64,000 nucleotides of DNA. Origin: Plasmopara viticola. Taxonomy: Eukaryota; Oomycota; Peronosporomycetes; Peronosporales; Peronosporaceae. A model generated the notes under the pieces. It did not search any database. It had not been told where the DNA came from and was given only the letters and a program-made list of their open reading frames with translations. Position 1 is the first letter of the stretch; each line of letters opens with the position of its first letter. Of this stretch, positions 1 through 11,130 are shown in pieces. Where the stretch lies: NCBI GenBank assembly GCA_001695595.3, contig MBPM02000068.1, positions 372,001-436,000 of the forward strand. Direction: 5' to 3'. Both the position numbers and the translations under genes were made by a program.

Positions 1-2190
1 AAAAGTAGGCAAATCGAGACTGCAAAGTAATCGGTGCTTTTGGCAATGGACATACCCTTGACGGTAGATCGAATTTGTTCGCACGCAGATTAAAGTTCAA
101 GGCTGTGGGCATCGACTTTTTGATACGAAATAGTAATTGACTGATTTCTTATAGCCAAACGGAGCTTTTGGAGCTGGAATAAGCTACAGGGAACAGCGAG
201 GGCGTCGATATCATTGTCAGCCCCCCAGCACCGATAGGCAGCGGGGTTTTGAGTGCATCAATTTAATAGACTACTTGCGCTATAAAGTTTCTTGAACGGA
301 CTCGATCAGCAGTTGCTTTGTCTGACTGTACTATTCATTACACGTAAAAAGGACTTCGCCAGAATTTCTGCTTTTACAAAAAAGGATTACGTCGTACCCA
401 CTCGTTTTTGTGCCATACATGTCTTTTATATCATATTTGAAAGACACCTAATGCTTATCCGGAACGCATCAATTTCTACAGTTATAACGATAGCCACCCG
501 TGTTGACTTTCACTTCTCAATCGACCTTCTGCTTCATTCTCATACTGGATAGTCGATCTCATACCTTCCCAATGACGAATCTCGACGGATATGGGTCTTT
601 ATGACTCGATGCCGTTTATATCGTTCCAGCACTGTCTTTCCAGCAGTGTTTCATTGTTGTTAGAGTGCATCTTAGATGTACCATGATAGCACTTGATCTT
701 CTCTCCGAGGGAAACCCTGCATTATAGACCCGTTGCGCTGCCTCTTCTTCCTCCGATTAGGGCAGGAGTGTGGGCCTTGTTTTATCTTGATACGAGTGCT
801 ACCCATCGGCTGTTGGTTCTCAACAGTAAGTGCGAGGGGTCTTCCACTGCAGAGCGCATCCGGGCCAAAAGCAACTTGTCCAGATTCATAGTACCCTTGT
901 GGCGCACTCACCGCCCTCGTGTCTCCATATGCTGGCAAATGTCCATTCCTAGATTCTATGTCAAAGTAAGTGCATTCGCTGCCGTCGTGCACTTTTTGCT
1001 GTCTTGTTCAACCTGCTAGTCGTCATAATCGACGTCTGACGTACGCGATTGGCTTCGAGCACCTTAAGCATTGTCGCGGCAAGATTAGCACGCGCTTCAA
1101 AGGCAAAGACGCGGCCCCTCCCATCATAGTGCACAAGAACAAATTTTGTGAAAAGGTAACCTCTGATACTCACGAGAGTGCTTGTGGCGTTCACGTTGCG
1201 GGGTACAAAACCTTGTGCGTGTCACACAAATATTGCAACATGCATAAATTCTCACAGCACACGGAGCTTAGATTCCATTCAGTCCTCGATACAGAACCGT
1301 GTACTCCACTTACTGGCTTGAAGCCCTTACAGTCTCGACAGACGACGACTTGTTGATAGTCGTTTGACATCATGCGGCAATTTGTAGCCTCACCGGTAGC
1401 GATGACAAAGCCGAGTACTAGTTGCACAGGGTTTTTTGCGTGTGAAGTCGAGAGCCTCAGCTGTCTCGCCATGGCAGCGTAGCTGGGTCATGCAGCGAGT
1501 CGAGCGCTCCGGCGAGGCAATATAAGTATGTAACAAACAACAAAGTTAACGCCAGCGGGCCATTAATTGGTCCTAGTCTCGTGGCGATTTAAACGCGCGT
1601 TCTGGTGGTGAATAATGGCGGCAATTTGGGGTACAAAATTTGCCTTTCGCATCGCTTTCGATAGCTAGATCGCAAAAAAGAGGATGCAATGGATCAATTA
1701 CACTTCAATTATGTTCCCACAAGATCGTTGAGATCATTTTAAGGACATGCTATAAATCGGATACTTAGAAAGGCAAAGTCAATTGCGTCGAAAGTTCACG
1801 AGATAATAACATCGAAATTACGATAGACCTCTCAAAGTCTGACCTAATGTGCCGCCCAGCGGTTCTCCGCAACAAATGCACGTTTGAATCGAAAAATATA
1901 CCACAAGCTTTCGAGTTTAAAATTTTCTCTGACCCTTGCTTTCAATTTTCACCTCTAATCCTCCTTTTTGACGACAGCTTCGAAAATATTAAACATGACT
2001 GAGAAAAACCGGGCATCGCCCCCCTTCGCAAAGCTTAGGCCAAAGGTTTGCAAGAAACAGGAACTGTCAATCGGTCATACCCACCAATCAATGAGATGCA
2101 CCCACCACTCAATGGGACGGGGTCATGCTCAAAAAATCATGACCAAACCGTGGAAAGCTCGGCGGACCTAACGGTGGGTCGTCTGCACTC
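1..2190. other. gene-poor left flank
   Basis: I see no gene I can support here. Several short ORFs exist on both strands, and two on the minus strand (1191-1472 and 961-1194) are the least random-looking. The first has several cysteines and histidines (VVCRDCKGF, then SVCCENLCMLQYLC), which might be a remnant of a zinc-binding transposon protein. It lacks a recognisable family signature and neither ORF continues into a longer frame. The last 300 bases are the promoter side of the LEA-like gene that starts at 2256. Confidence 0.4.
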
Positions 2191-2204
2191 GATGCTTCTC
2201 CTTC

Positions 2205-2220
2205 CATTGTGCGATTTACC
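2205..2220 (+). promoter_or_regulatory. oomycete core promoter (Inr+FPR-like)
   Basis: The block CATTGTGCGATTTACC lies 36 nt before the ATG at 2256. It fits the published oomycete core promoter consensus (CATTYYNCAWTTT) at 11 of 13 positions. The same 16 bases occur upstream of the paralogue on the minus strand (46279-46294). The position, consensus match and conservation between paralogues make a start-site role likely, but no transcript data are available here. Confidence 0.7.
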
Positions 2221-2255
2221 AAGCGACATTGAACAACATTGAAAGTGATACCCAA

Positions 2256-4211
2256 ATGGCTGATTTGCAGAACAAAATGGACGCTCACCAGCAAGACATT
2301 GATCAAGCCAGGAAGCAAATTGACGCCACGGCACAGCGGGCCGATGCCTATTTGACGGAGGTGCGAAGAGTTATATGCTGAGTTTGTTGTTTTGCTAATC
2401 TTTGGTGCTTTGAAAATTTATAGCTAACGAAGCGGGTGGAAGAATTTGAGAAGAAGCACGCAAACTCGAAGCCTGCTGGACAATATTTGAAGTCGGCGCT
2501 GGATGCTTCGCGTTCAGCTACGCAGAAGCTCAAGGATCGGGGTCAGGAATTGTCGGAAAGATCGGTGCCTGTGGCGCTGGACGGTGTGCACGCTGTTCGT
2601 GAATCGCTGGACGACCTCCAGCAGCAAGCTGTAGCGTACGACACTAAGTACGCGGGTTCGCGTGGCCAAGAAGTCGTGGACACGCTACAGGATTATGTGA
2701 ATGCCGGTCGTCAGCGTGCCACTGACGCCATGGAGACGACTAACGAGCAGTTGATGAAATTGCGCGACGCCATTGGCAACATGGCTGGTCAAGCAAGTCA
2801 TGGGGCCCAAGTGGCGACGGGTGAAGCTGTCCGTGCAGCTGAATTTGGCGACGAAAAGCTAGGTGTAAGCAATGCGGCCGGTGGAGTTGTTCAAAAGGTG
2901 CGCGATTTGGACGCACGCTTGGGTGTGACGGCTGCCGCAACAATGGTGGACAAGAAGCTTACGGGTGGACTTGGCAGCAAAGTGGCTGCAACAACCGTGG
3001 ACATTGCAACCGAAGGCGTCAGCTACATTTCTGACACGCTACAAAGTGCGAAGACGACAGCACAGCATTCGGTAACAGCTCAAGAAGCTGAAGCTAAGGG
3101 GGCAGCTGTCAGTGATGCCGCCGTGACAAAGGGCAATAGTGTGAAGCAGACTTTTACGGAAGCTTACGAGAAGAGTAAGGAGCGATTTGACGTGACGGCG
3201 AAGAAGGCTGAACAGAAGGCTGGTGAGTTGAAGGACACAACCGTGGAAAAATCGGAACAAGCAAAGGATGTGGCCAAGGAAAAAGCAGGACAGGTCAAGG
3301 ACAAGGCTGGAGAGATGACTGACTTGTCGAAGGAGAAAGCTGGTCAAGCTACCGATATGGTCAAGGACAAAGCTGGGGAGGTGACGAGTAAGGCCGGTGA
3401 GGTTGCTGAATCAACAAAAAATAAGGCGGGTCAGGCGAAGGAGATGGCTGCTGACAAGGCTGGACAAGTTACTGAATCGACAAAGAATAAGGCGGGTCAG
3501 GCGAAGGAGATGGCTGCTGATAAAGCTGGACAAGCTAAAGATAAGGCTGGTGATATGAGCGACATGGCGAAAGAGAAGGCGGGGCTGGCAAAAAATGTGA
3601 CTGAAGGTAAAGCTGGCCAGGTTAAGGAAAAAACTGGAGAAATGGCTGGTTCGGTCAAGGAGAAGGCGGGTCAGGCGAAAGAGGTGACAAAGGAAAAGAC
3701 CGGACAAGCTGTAGACACAGCAAAAGATCAAGCTGGAATGGCAGGGAATGAAGCTAGCAAAAGTGCCGGGCATGCCCATGATGTAGCAGAAGGGAAGGCG
3801 AGCGAAGCTGCGAACAAAATTGGCAAGGGAAAGGAGAATACTCAGGGGATGGCTAATGATACCAAGGAGTCGCCGAGTGTGGTTGGTCAGGCCAAGGACA
3901 AAGCTAAGAGTTTTAAGGATCAAGTGAAGGATCGAATCTCGGGCGCTGTTAGTTCGGTGAAACACGTTGGTGCGAAAGCGGAAGCCAAGGCGACAAAGCC
4001 GAAAGAGCCAAGTTTAACGCAAGACGAGACAACTTCTGAAAAGGCTTTGGAAGCCATGAAACAAACGCGTGCCAAGGAGTCAGAAGCTGCAAAGACCGCT
4101 GCCGGTACAGCGCGCACGGAAGTGCACGGCGAGCACGAGGTGACTGGGGAAGAGCGTGACACACCCGGATTCAGATTAGCTCAACAGCAGGCGTCAAAGT
4201 ACACGAAGTGA
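2256..4211 (+). CDS. LEA/amphipathic-repeat protein (family member 1)
   Basis: Two exons, 2256-2360 and 2424-4211, with an intron of 63 nt (gtgcga...tatag), give 630 residues. I chose the ATG at 2256 because members 2 and 3 have the same short first exon and an intron at the same place. The first 210 residues form the shared family region: a helical head, then a segment with DLDARLGV and KLTGGLG motifs. Residues of about 250-500 are eleven-residue repeats built around KEKAGQ/KDKAGE, typical of group 3 LEA proteins and expected to form amphipathic helices. No signal peptide or membrane segment is visible. Known LEA and apolipoprotein-like repeats bind membranes or lipid droplets or protect them during drying; a role of that kind is inference. 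The copy is longer than member 3 because of extra repeats, including a near-perfect 66-bp duplication at about 3411-3540. Confidence 0.85.
3411..3542 (+). repeat. tandem 66-bp coding repeat, two copies
   Basis: Two adjacent 66-bp units inside the LEA-like gene encode the same 22 residues (ESTKNKAGQAKEMAADKAGQ plus two) almost identically at DNA level. This indicates a recent in-frame duplication in the repeat array; the other repeats in the gene are more diverged. Confidence 0.8.
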
Positions 4212-4798
4212 AGTGCGGCAGAAGACGTGAGGTTGAGTGGCGTGCTGCCTCAACCGGTAGGATCGATTGCGTTCATCACGGTTTATATCTAGTTTTGCAG
4301 AATACTTTTTGATCGCCTCTTGCAATGAAGTCTTGAAGCAAAGTTTTTTGACTTGGGTTCGAAATTTGACTAATTCTTATGAATGATAAGAAGCTTAATA
4401 AAAGTCAATGATTGAGGCCAGCCTACGAATGTCTCGGTTTTGAGCCAATTTGTGTTCCAACAATTCTATATCCTTATCTAATTAAAAGTTAAGAGTTTAA
4501 TGTATTGCGTCTGTGAATTATTGCAGCAAGTGTAACTAAATTGTTTGATGACATGCGTATGTATGCAACGAGTATTAAAGCAATAGTGAAAGTATGGTAT
4601 TTGCGTTATCCGCGCTTGTAGCGTTTAATCTTTGGCTCTGAGAGCCAACACCTCGCTTTGGTCACTTTTACGCTACCTTGTCGATGTTTGTGGTGATGAT
4701 ACCTAGAAGTCGAAAGGATTGAACGATTTTCCAGCGACTGTTGAGGTGGCTTGATTGGTGTCAAAAGGATTTGCTGATACCGATGTCGAGATAGATGC
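4212..4798. other. convergent intergenic region, 3' UTRs
   Basis: This stretch lies between the stops of two converging genes. It is AT-rich and holds a possible polyadenylation signal (AATAAA near 4397) for the upstream gene. Short ORFs on the minus strand are not supported. I see no RNA gene or repeat. Confidence 0.5.
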
Positions 4799-6898
4799 CT
4801 ACACAGCAGTGTCAGAGAGCCAACAGACATCATAACTTTTGACAGAAACCTTCGAGAAGTCGAGCACGTCGAACGGGTCATTCGAGCTTGAGGCACAATT
4901 CACCATGCTAGGTCTTCCTCCCAAAACCGATGACTTTAAACTGGAATCGTTGTCTGCAGCAAGAGATGTAAGTGCATGTAGACTCTACCCAATAAATTCA
5001 TTATCGTACCACTCCATGAGCTTTGATTAGGCGGCTCCAATGCTGTAGAACGCGTATATTCACACTGCTGGTTGGATTTGCCACGAAGGTCATCATGTAA
5101 CCAAACATCTGACTTTAGTGCTGTATTGACAACGGGTCTTGAGGCCGATTCGGGAACGTCTGCTCATTCGGGTTTGTCAGCATAGACATACACGCTAATG
5201 ACTATAATCAATGCTCTTACCATTCCATAGATCAATCAGGTCTTTTGCGGGTGGTACAGGGGTGACTGTGGCAGGAGGCTTCGCCTTCTCTGCATCGCGA
5301 TCGATGCTTTGACTATAAATTTTGGACGCCCTTTGGTGCACAAAACTTGCGAATGGATCCTCCTCCTTCTGTTGAGATGTCTTAGATGACTCTTCAATCC
5401 TACCTTCAGGACTCACTTTCTTCATTGGTTTATCAGCTGTTGCCTTCTTGACTCCGGTACGAATACGCACAAAATCCGCAAAAGGGTCATCGTCGTGGGA
5501 TCTCTGGTTATCCCCGCTGCCATGCGGAGATAGACAATCTATCGGACCGCTTTTTCTTTCATTACTAAGTCCAATGAGATCAACATCAACAGCGGTATTG
5601 TCTTTTGCCTTTGTTGCCGACTCTTCATCAAGCTTTTGGTCTACCGTTAGCAACGCATCGTACTTATTTAGCGCAGCATGAAGGTTGTCATTGATATCTA
5701 AATACTTCGCAAGATTCTACATGTAAGAACGATTGGACAAGACAAAAAAGTCAGATATTTCATTGTGCACAATGATGACAATGGCTTACCTCGTCCTCCT
5801 CAACAACAGCAATCGGAATTGCGCCCTTCAATCTGTGCATGATCTCTCTGACTTCCGCTGCCAATTCCGCCATCACCCCATGACTGCTGATCGAAGACGC
5901 GTCCTTTTGCGCTTCAAACAGCATGTCGTCAAACATTTCCAATACGTTGGTCGCAACACGATACAACTCAGGCGTTGACAGTCCGCCAAGTCCACTGCTA
6001 GAATTGGAATAAGACGACGTGTCGATCGCGCCCGATCCACGCGAGTGGTTTGACGACATTGATCGACTACTTCTCACCCGACCTTGACCTCCTGGTTCAA
6101 CGGACGGAGTCAGCACCGGCACTTTCGACTCGTCGTACTGATCTGGAAACTTGATTCCTTTCTTGCGCATGTTATGGTATGTGTCCACGAACAGTGGAAA
6201 GTCGTGCTACATCATCAAGTCAGGACCACGCTGTCAGGCATGAAGAGGAATGAGCGTACCCGAAACGGCAAGAAAGCTTCACCCCACGCCTGCACCATGT
6301 CCAGCACGCGACTGGCGATTTCCATACTTTCCCGACCACGTTTGTTTGCGTGTGTCTGCAAATCAAAGAATAAATTAGCCACCCTTACGTTCCGCCCTTG
6401 TACAACCGTTCCCAGCCCGCACCCGGTAAAGCGCCTCCATCTCGCCCATGAATTGCTCTGTGGCAATCTCCTGGTGCACGAGGTCGCCACAATTTTTCAC
6501 AATGGACTCTGTAAGCGTCAAAGCTAATATTACCACACGAGATGACGGATCTCCTAGCCGCAGCTTTAAGTACCAGATTGACTCTTTGAGTCTAGGAAAC
6601 AGCAAGTACACTGCACTCAGTCGCGACCTTAGATGACTGGTACTTTTACCACTTACACGGCGTGATTGCTCACATTACTTAGCGCTTCAACGACCCGTAA
6701 AATGCGGTCCCAGTCCTCGTCCGTCTCAAATTCGTTCGTGGCCTGCGTGATCAAGTCAGTCATCTGCTTGATGCGCTCAACCTCCGTGGGCGTATAGAGA
6801 ACGGCCACAGATTTCTGCTGCACAATTTGGTTGATCGTCGATGTAAGTGCACGCTTGCTCGGCATCTTTTTGCGCAACGCTTGCATCGTGACATCCAT
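4799..6898 (-). CDS. TOM1-like VHS-GAT endosomal adaptor
   Basis: Six exons (6657-6898, 6423-6591, 6260-6355, 5790-6206, 5221-5716, 4799-4953) join in frame to 524 residues. The VHS domain covers about residues 55-190 and keeps ALTLTESIVKNCG and the helix ending in NMRKKGIKFP. The GAT domain covers about 240-320 (LSTPELYRVATNVLEMFDDM). The tail carries three DPF motifs (DPFADFV, DPFASFV, NDPFDVLDF) and a clathrin-box-like LIDLW, which is split from the last DPF by the final intron. Members of this family sort ubiquitylated membrane cargo on endosomes, where GAT binds ubiquitin and Tollip or ARF-type partners. DPF motifs are known ligands of the AP-2 alpha appendage, so a link to clathrin coats is a fair inference. 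I took the ATG at 6898; an upstream in-frame ATG at 6997 would add 33 residues not typical of the family. Confidence 0.85.
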
Positions 6899-7052
6899 TT
6901 TGCAAGGAACGACTAAGCGCTGCGTGCGGAATAGAGGACATAGGCACTTTGATTGGCGAAAAAGACCGTCTATACCAGTCCGTACATAAGTGATCACCCA
7001 CCGATTTTGCCTTTTGCTATATACAACTCTAAAAAGAAAGTCGCTAACCAGC
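6899..7052. other. promoter side of the TOM1-like gene
   Basis: This short upstream region contains a pyrimidine-rich stretch on the minus strand about 40 nt before the start, which could be an initiator. No other feature is visible. Confidence 0.3.
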
Positions 7053-7090
7053 CCCCACCCCTTTTCGCTAACCAGCCCCCCCCTTAAAGT
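7053..7090 (+). repeat. candidate left terminal repeat of a MULE
   Basis: A C-rich stretch contains the segment CGCTAACCAGCCCC, present twice here (7038-7084). It resembles the reverse complement of 11090-11130, where GTAAGCCAGCCCC follows a C-rich tract and four or more T. The two could be terminal inverted repeats around the decayed transposase. The low-complexity C tracts make chance similarity possible. Confidence 0.35.
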
Positions 7091-7193
7091 AGTACCCCTA
7101 ATGATATCTGATTGGCTGGAGCGAACATTATTGAACTCAAATGTTCCGAAGTGCCTACTTTCACCTTATCATCATTCTTCCATTCCTTCAAGT

Positions 7194-9130
7194 ATGAGCC
7201 AACGATTCATCATCGATACTACTTACGCGTCTTTAAAAGAGGCTTGCTTGGCAGTAACCCTCCAATCGCAAAATGAGGTCATTATATTTACGTGCAAAAA
7301 AACAAGGAGAGTTGGACACCGATCAAACGGTGAAATCAAAGCTATATGTCTTAAATGCTCGTGTGCGGAGATTCCAACTTTAAAGCCGCAGCAGAAGCGT
7401 AAACGCGTAAGTGAAGCTGCTAAACAGGCTGTCAGTCTACCATGATAGTTCGCAAAATGCGAGGACAAGGAAATTTTGTTCACTGGGTTGTTGAGGCCAA
7501 TCAACTTGAACATAATCGTAAGCCTTTCGTGGTTGCTGCCGTGCATTCACAAGGTCGGGCCCTTGATTTTGTTGAGCGGCAACGAATTTTGATCTACTGT
7601 CGGTCCCAAACGTATTGTCGCGCTAATGCGCGATAGTAACGTCACGATAACACCTCGTGATGTATACAAGATTCGCGACGCAGAACGTAGGCATTTGTTA
7701 CGTGGTAGAACACCGCTGGCTGCTCTTCTTGATCGTCTTAAAATTAGCAATTCTTTGTGCACCATAATATACGCAGTTTGACGACGAACGGCGACCTACG
7801 CATCTGTCAATAGTTTCTCCGTCAGCGAAAGAAATATGATGCAAATTTTGCGCTGGGAAAATCTGGATGTTGGACTCCACGTACAAAACAAACTATTTTG
7901 AACTTTCTCTTTTGCACGTGGTGAGAGTCTGCTCGACAAGCCAAACTTTTACATTTGCTTACATTTTCTTGGTTGAAGAAAGAGCCGATGACTACATTTG
8001 GGCAATAACGCTCTTAAAGTAGACATTCGTGGACTCCTTGGTGTCTCCATTGACTTTTGTAACCGACAGATAATTAAGTCTCATGAATGCTTCTGGCTGT
8101 ATATTTCCTGCAGCTTATAACCTCCGTTGTCGCTGGTATAACAGCAAAAATATCCTTGCCAGGCAGCGCAGGACATTTGAATCAATGAGGCATTCCAAGA
8201 GTTCACGAGCCAATGGAATGCGTTGGTGGTTTCTCCAACGACTGACATATACCAGCGTCGGCCTGCCAAAATTGGAAAGGTTTTTCCGCGTCAAGTGATA
8301 AATTACCTAGCTTGCGTACAAGGAGAAATTTGTCCGCTTTTTTGCGCGGCAAACTTCAATTTGGTCATACAACAACTTCACAAGTGGAGAGCGCACACTT
8401 TGCTTTGAAGAAGTGAATTTCAGAATCAAGTGGTGATTTATTGACCATAGATTCAGCTTGCTGACTGGCTTGCGATGACCAACTTGCTGCCATTAGACTG
8501 CAATCTGCACGAAAGCGCGCAATCGCTGATATGCAGTTTGACCGAGTCTTTGCTGGGGAAATGGGGAAGGCTTCGGTGGCAGCGCTGTACACAGCCTTCA
8601 GTCAATACAGAGCTAGGAACGATAAGAAAGACTGCCAAGGCATGTTTGTCTTAAACTTTGGTCATCCATGCAAGCACGAACTGAAATCAAAAACAGCCGC
8701 AACACTAGAAAGAGGCCTCACTCGCAAAAATTTCGATTTGCGTTGGTCTCGGAAGACGAGGTCCGTACTACTGCCACCACCATCAATCCACGAAACGCTA
8801 GAACGAATTCGCGAACAATATGACTAGTGCTATAAATACCACAAAAGCGTGATCCTTGAGCACCAATTTACCGTCCCAGGTGGAAACGTATTCAATCATA
8901 CAAACCTACGAGGTCGTGGACGTCCCTCAGGATTGCCTCAGCGCAATTTATCGAAGTTTGAGGTGGTTGAGGCGTCCCTTCGACCACAAAAACGATTCAT
9001 ATACTGTGGACAGACGGGACACAACAGAAGACGGTGCAATGAACTTGTTGATTTTAACAATAATGCAGTTGCGGCTCGCACAACCAATGCAGAGGTCGAA
9101 CTCGATGCTCTGGGTACTGTCGATGATTGA
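7194..9130 (+). pseudogene. decayed Mutator-like (MULE) transposase, FAR1-type
   Basis: No single ORF remains, but pieces in all three plus frames follow the order of a MULE transposase. A FAR1-like N-terminal region (7194-7440) is followed, after a frame change, by a segment with IVRKMRGQGNFVHWVVEA and HN. Then comes TPRDVYKIRDAERR...GRTPLAALLD (7645-7735). Next is FQEFTSQWNALVVS...Y (8190-8250) and TTTSQVESAHFALKK...SSGDL (8368-8440), which match the conserved back half of the transposase. The C-terminal tail has RGRGRPSG and a CCHC knuckle, CGQTGHNRRRC (8900-9040). Stops and frame changes separate these blocks and the catalytic DDE core cannot be recovered by eye, so the gene is dead. Confidence 0.8.
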
Positions 9131-9550
9131 GTACACTCTACTTGGCCTCCTTGTTCTCAGTTTAATATGAAGACAATCTCTTCCCACCCGGTAGAAAATC
9201 GAAAATTGCTCTATTTCCATCTCCATCCAGCAGAAACTTTTATTTGATATATAGAAGCAACTGTAACAAAAGATCATAATCTATGGCTTGATAGCGCCGT
9301 AATGCATTCTGTTGCTTTATATACGAAGACAGTAGTGTCTTTTTGACATCGTCGGTTATAACACTTAATCTTGTATTGTATCACCCATAGCAGCCACCGA
9401 CAAAAACAAAATAATTGCTCTGGAGCTGGAGCTGGTATTGGGTCATCAATTATCGTACCTACTCAAAAGCAGGTCACTACGGGCATACCAAATATCTCTA
9501 TATAGGCAAACCTTGATCAACCACACAAAAGATATTCAAGGTCTATCTTT
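9131..9550. other. no feature seen
   Basis: This AT-rich spacer lies between the dead transposase and the helicase fragment. It has only random ORFs. Confidence 0.4.
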
Positions 9551-9563
9551 TGAAAGCTTGCAT

Positions 9564-10135
9564 TCACAATTGACCACATGTTCCACTTTCCATACACCCA
9601 CTGCGTGACTCGTTCACGAAAGGAAACATAGTTGTTCTGTCGCTTTTAAACAACACGAGCACACCCTCAGGAAATAGCGTCGTGACAGGAAAATTAAAGC
9701 CACCCACCGTCTGTAGTACTGGCGCTGGAAAGACTGGCTGAAAGTACCGAAAAAACTTTTGCACTTGGATTGTTGCACTCATAAGAACCACCTTCAGATC
9801 CGGTCTTTGCAAAAGTATTGACGTCTTGATCAAAATGAGTTGAATACCTGTAAAGTGGTCTCGATCGTGCACTTCATTGAGAAAATACGAGAGAACCCTC
9901 GAGCGAGTGGGTCATTGTGAAGCCACTTGAGTAGAGTTCCCGTGGTACAGAAATTCAGCTTGGATCGCTTCGTATCAAAGAAAGAGTAGCATGACCCACT
10001 TCTTATGAGTCATGTCCAATGCCTTCACGTGCAACCCGTGCTGCAAGTAAATAGCGCTTACCCGTCGTAGCTGCGTACAGAAGATCCTCGTCTTCTCTCC
10101 ACGTTCTCGTGCCAAAGCGTCATCAAGTAAAAACT
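9564..10135 (-). pseudogene. broken DExH-box helicase fragment
   Basis: Minus-strand pieces match the first RecA lobe of a DHX-type helicase in the right order. The ERGEKTRIFCTQLRR segment corresponds to motif Ia and its lead-in (about 10060-10130). It is followed by LNFCTTGTLLKWL (about 9950). Motif II reads NEVHDRDHF instead of DEVHERD. Then come RPDLKVVLMSAT with motif III, and GGFNFPVTTLF. Frame changes and stops lie between the pieces, motif I is not visible and the second RecA lobe is absent, so only part of the gene survives. A further minus-strand ORF (10544-10759, starting at ALHEFAQEKK) may be its 5' part but has no diagnostic motif. DHX proteins unwind RNA; this copy cannot. Confidence 0.7.
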
Positions 10136-11089
10136 ATGGGATGTAAGTTGGGTTTATCAGCTTCATTTGTGCAAATTTGCATGATTTTTGCATTGCGAAT
10201 GTTCAATGTAATATTATCGTTGAAGTAATTCTACGTACTCTTAACGCTTTCGCTACAACATAGCCTCCCGCCGAACCTTGTTTGACGGTTATATCTCTAC
10301 ACTGCAAAAAGTCATAACTTAGATCGCGAAAAGTTTACTCTGTTTTCGGCAAGTAACCCACATACCAATAGCAGCCGTCAGACTGTAGGTCGATATTTTG
10401 TAGGAACACTACCTTAGCTAAGTTTGTGAAACTGGTCTTAATCAACGACTTCCCTTGCCAACAATTGCTCAAATTGCATGTAGCATAATTTTCCCGACGC
10501 ATTACAAGAGGACAGACCTGACGTCATGGACTTTAATGAGCATTTAATTGTATAAATGCAGCTCACATACGCACCTTGAAGGGGTTAGTGAGGGCGTTGC
10601 CCACACTGGCGGTAATTGGCCCGTATTCTCTTTCTTCACTGAACCCGGCAAAGCTTGCGGCTCTTGTTGCGCCAAAACTTTGCTCTTTCCCGACGTTGCG
10701 GTATTGCTGAGATCAGCAGCTGTTACACGCATTTTTTTCTCCTGAGCAAACTCATGCAATGCAGTCTTAATAGCCTTGATGTCGTCTTATGCAGTGGAAA
10801 CTGTGTAATCGCACGATAGCCAAATTCAGACATTAATTATCAGTCCTATGCAATAGTAACTAGCAGACGCACCATAATGTCACTGATGGATTGTTTGTTG
10901 TATGTTTCATCGTTGCCATTGCTGCAGATGTATCGAGCTCACGGCGAAAAGCTGTAGAGCGAGCAATATTAGCTTTTGCATCCGATATTAAAGACGATGA
11001 TCGCGCGATAGTACCTTCTCTGCGTCGAACACGTTTCGGAGTTCCACGCTTTGCCGATCGTCTAGTGAAAGTGGTTAGTGGACACAAAG
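10136..11089. other. undefined remnants upstream of helicase fragment
   Basis: The stretch holds ORFs on both strands (10544-10759 minus, 10860-11087 minus, 10891-11397 plus). None has a recognisable domain, though the two minus-strand ORFs are hydrophilic and could be 5' exons of the broken helicase. Confidence 0.25.
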
Positions 11090-11130
11090 AAAGATTAAAG
11101 GGGCTGGCTTACAAAAATGGGGGGGGGTCC
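11090..11130 (-). repeat. candidate right terminal repeat of a MULE
   Basis: This stretch includes a run of nine G on the plus strand. Its reverse complement matches the left candidate (C-rich tract, T run, TAA, CCAGCCCC, then TTAA). If real, the two bound an element of about 4.1 kb that encloses both the transposase and the helicase fragment. Confidence 0.35.

Noticed and set aside
3411..3965. 184-codon minus-strand ORF rich in Leu, Ser and His
   Set aside because: It is the antisense of the KAGQ repeat array; the repeats create an open frame on the other strand.
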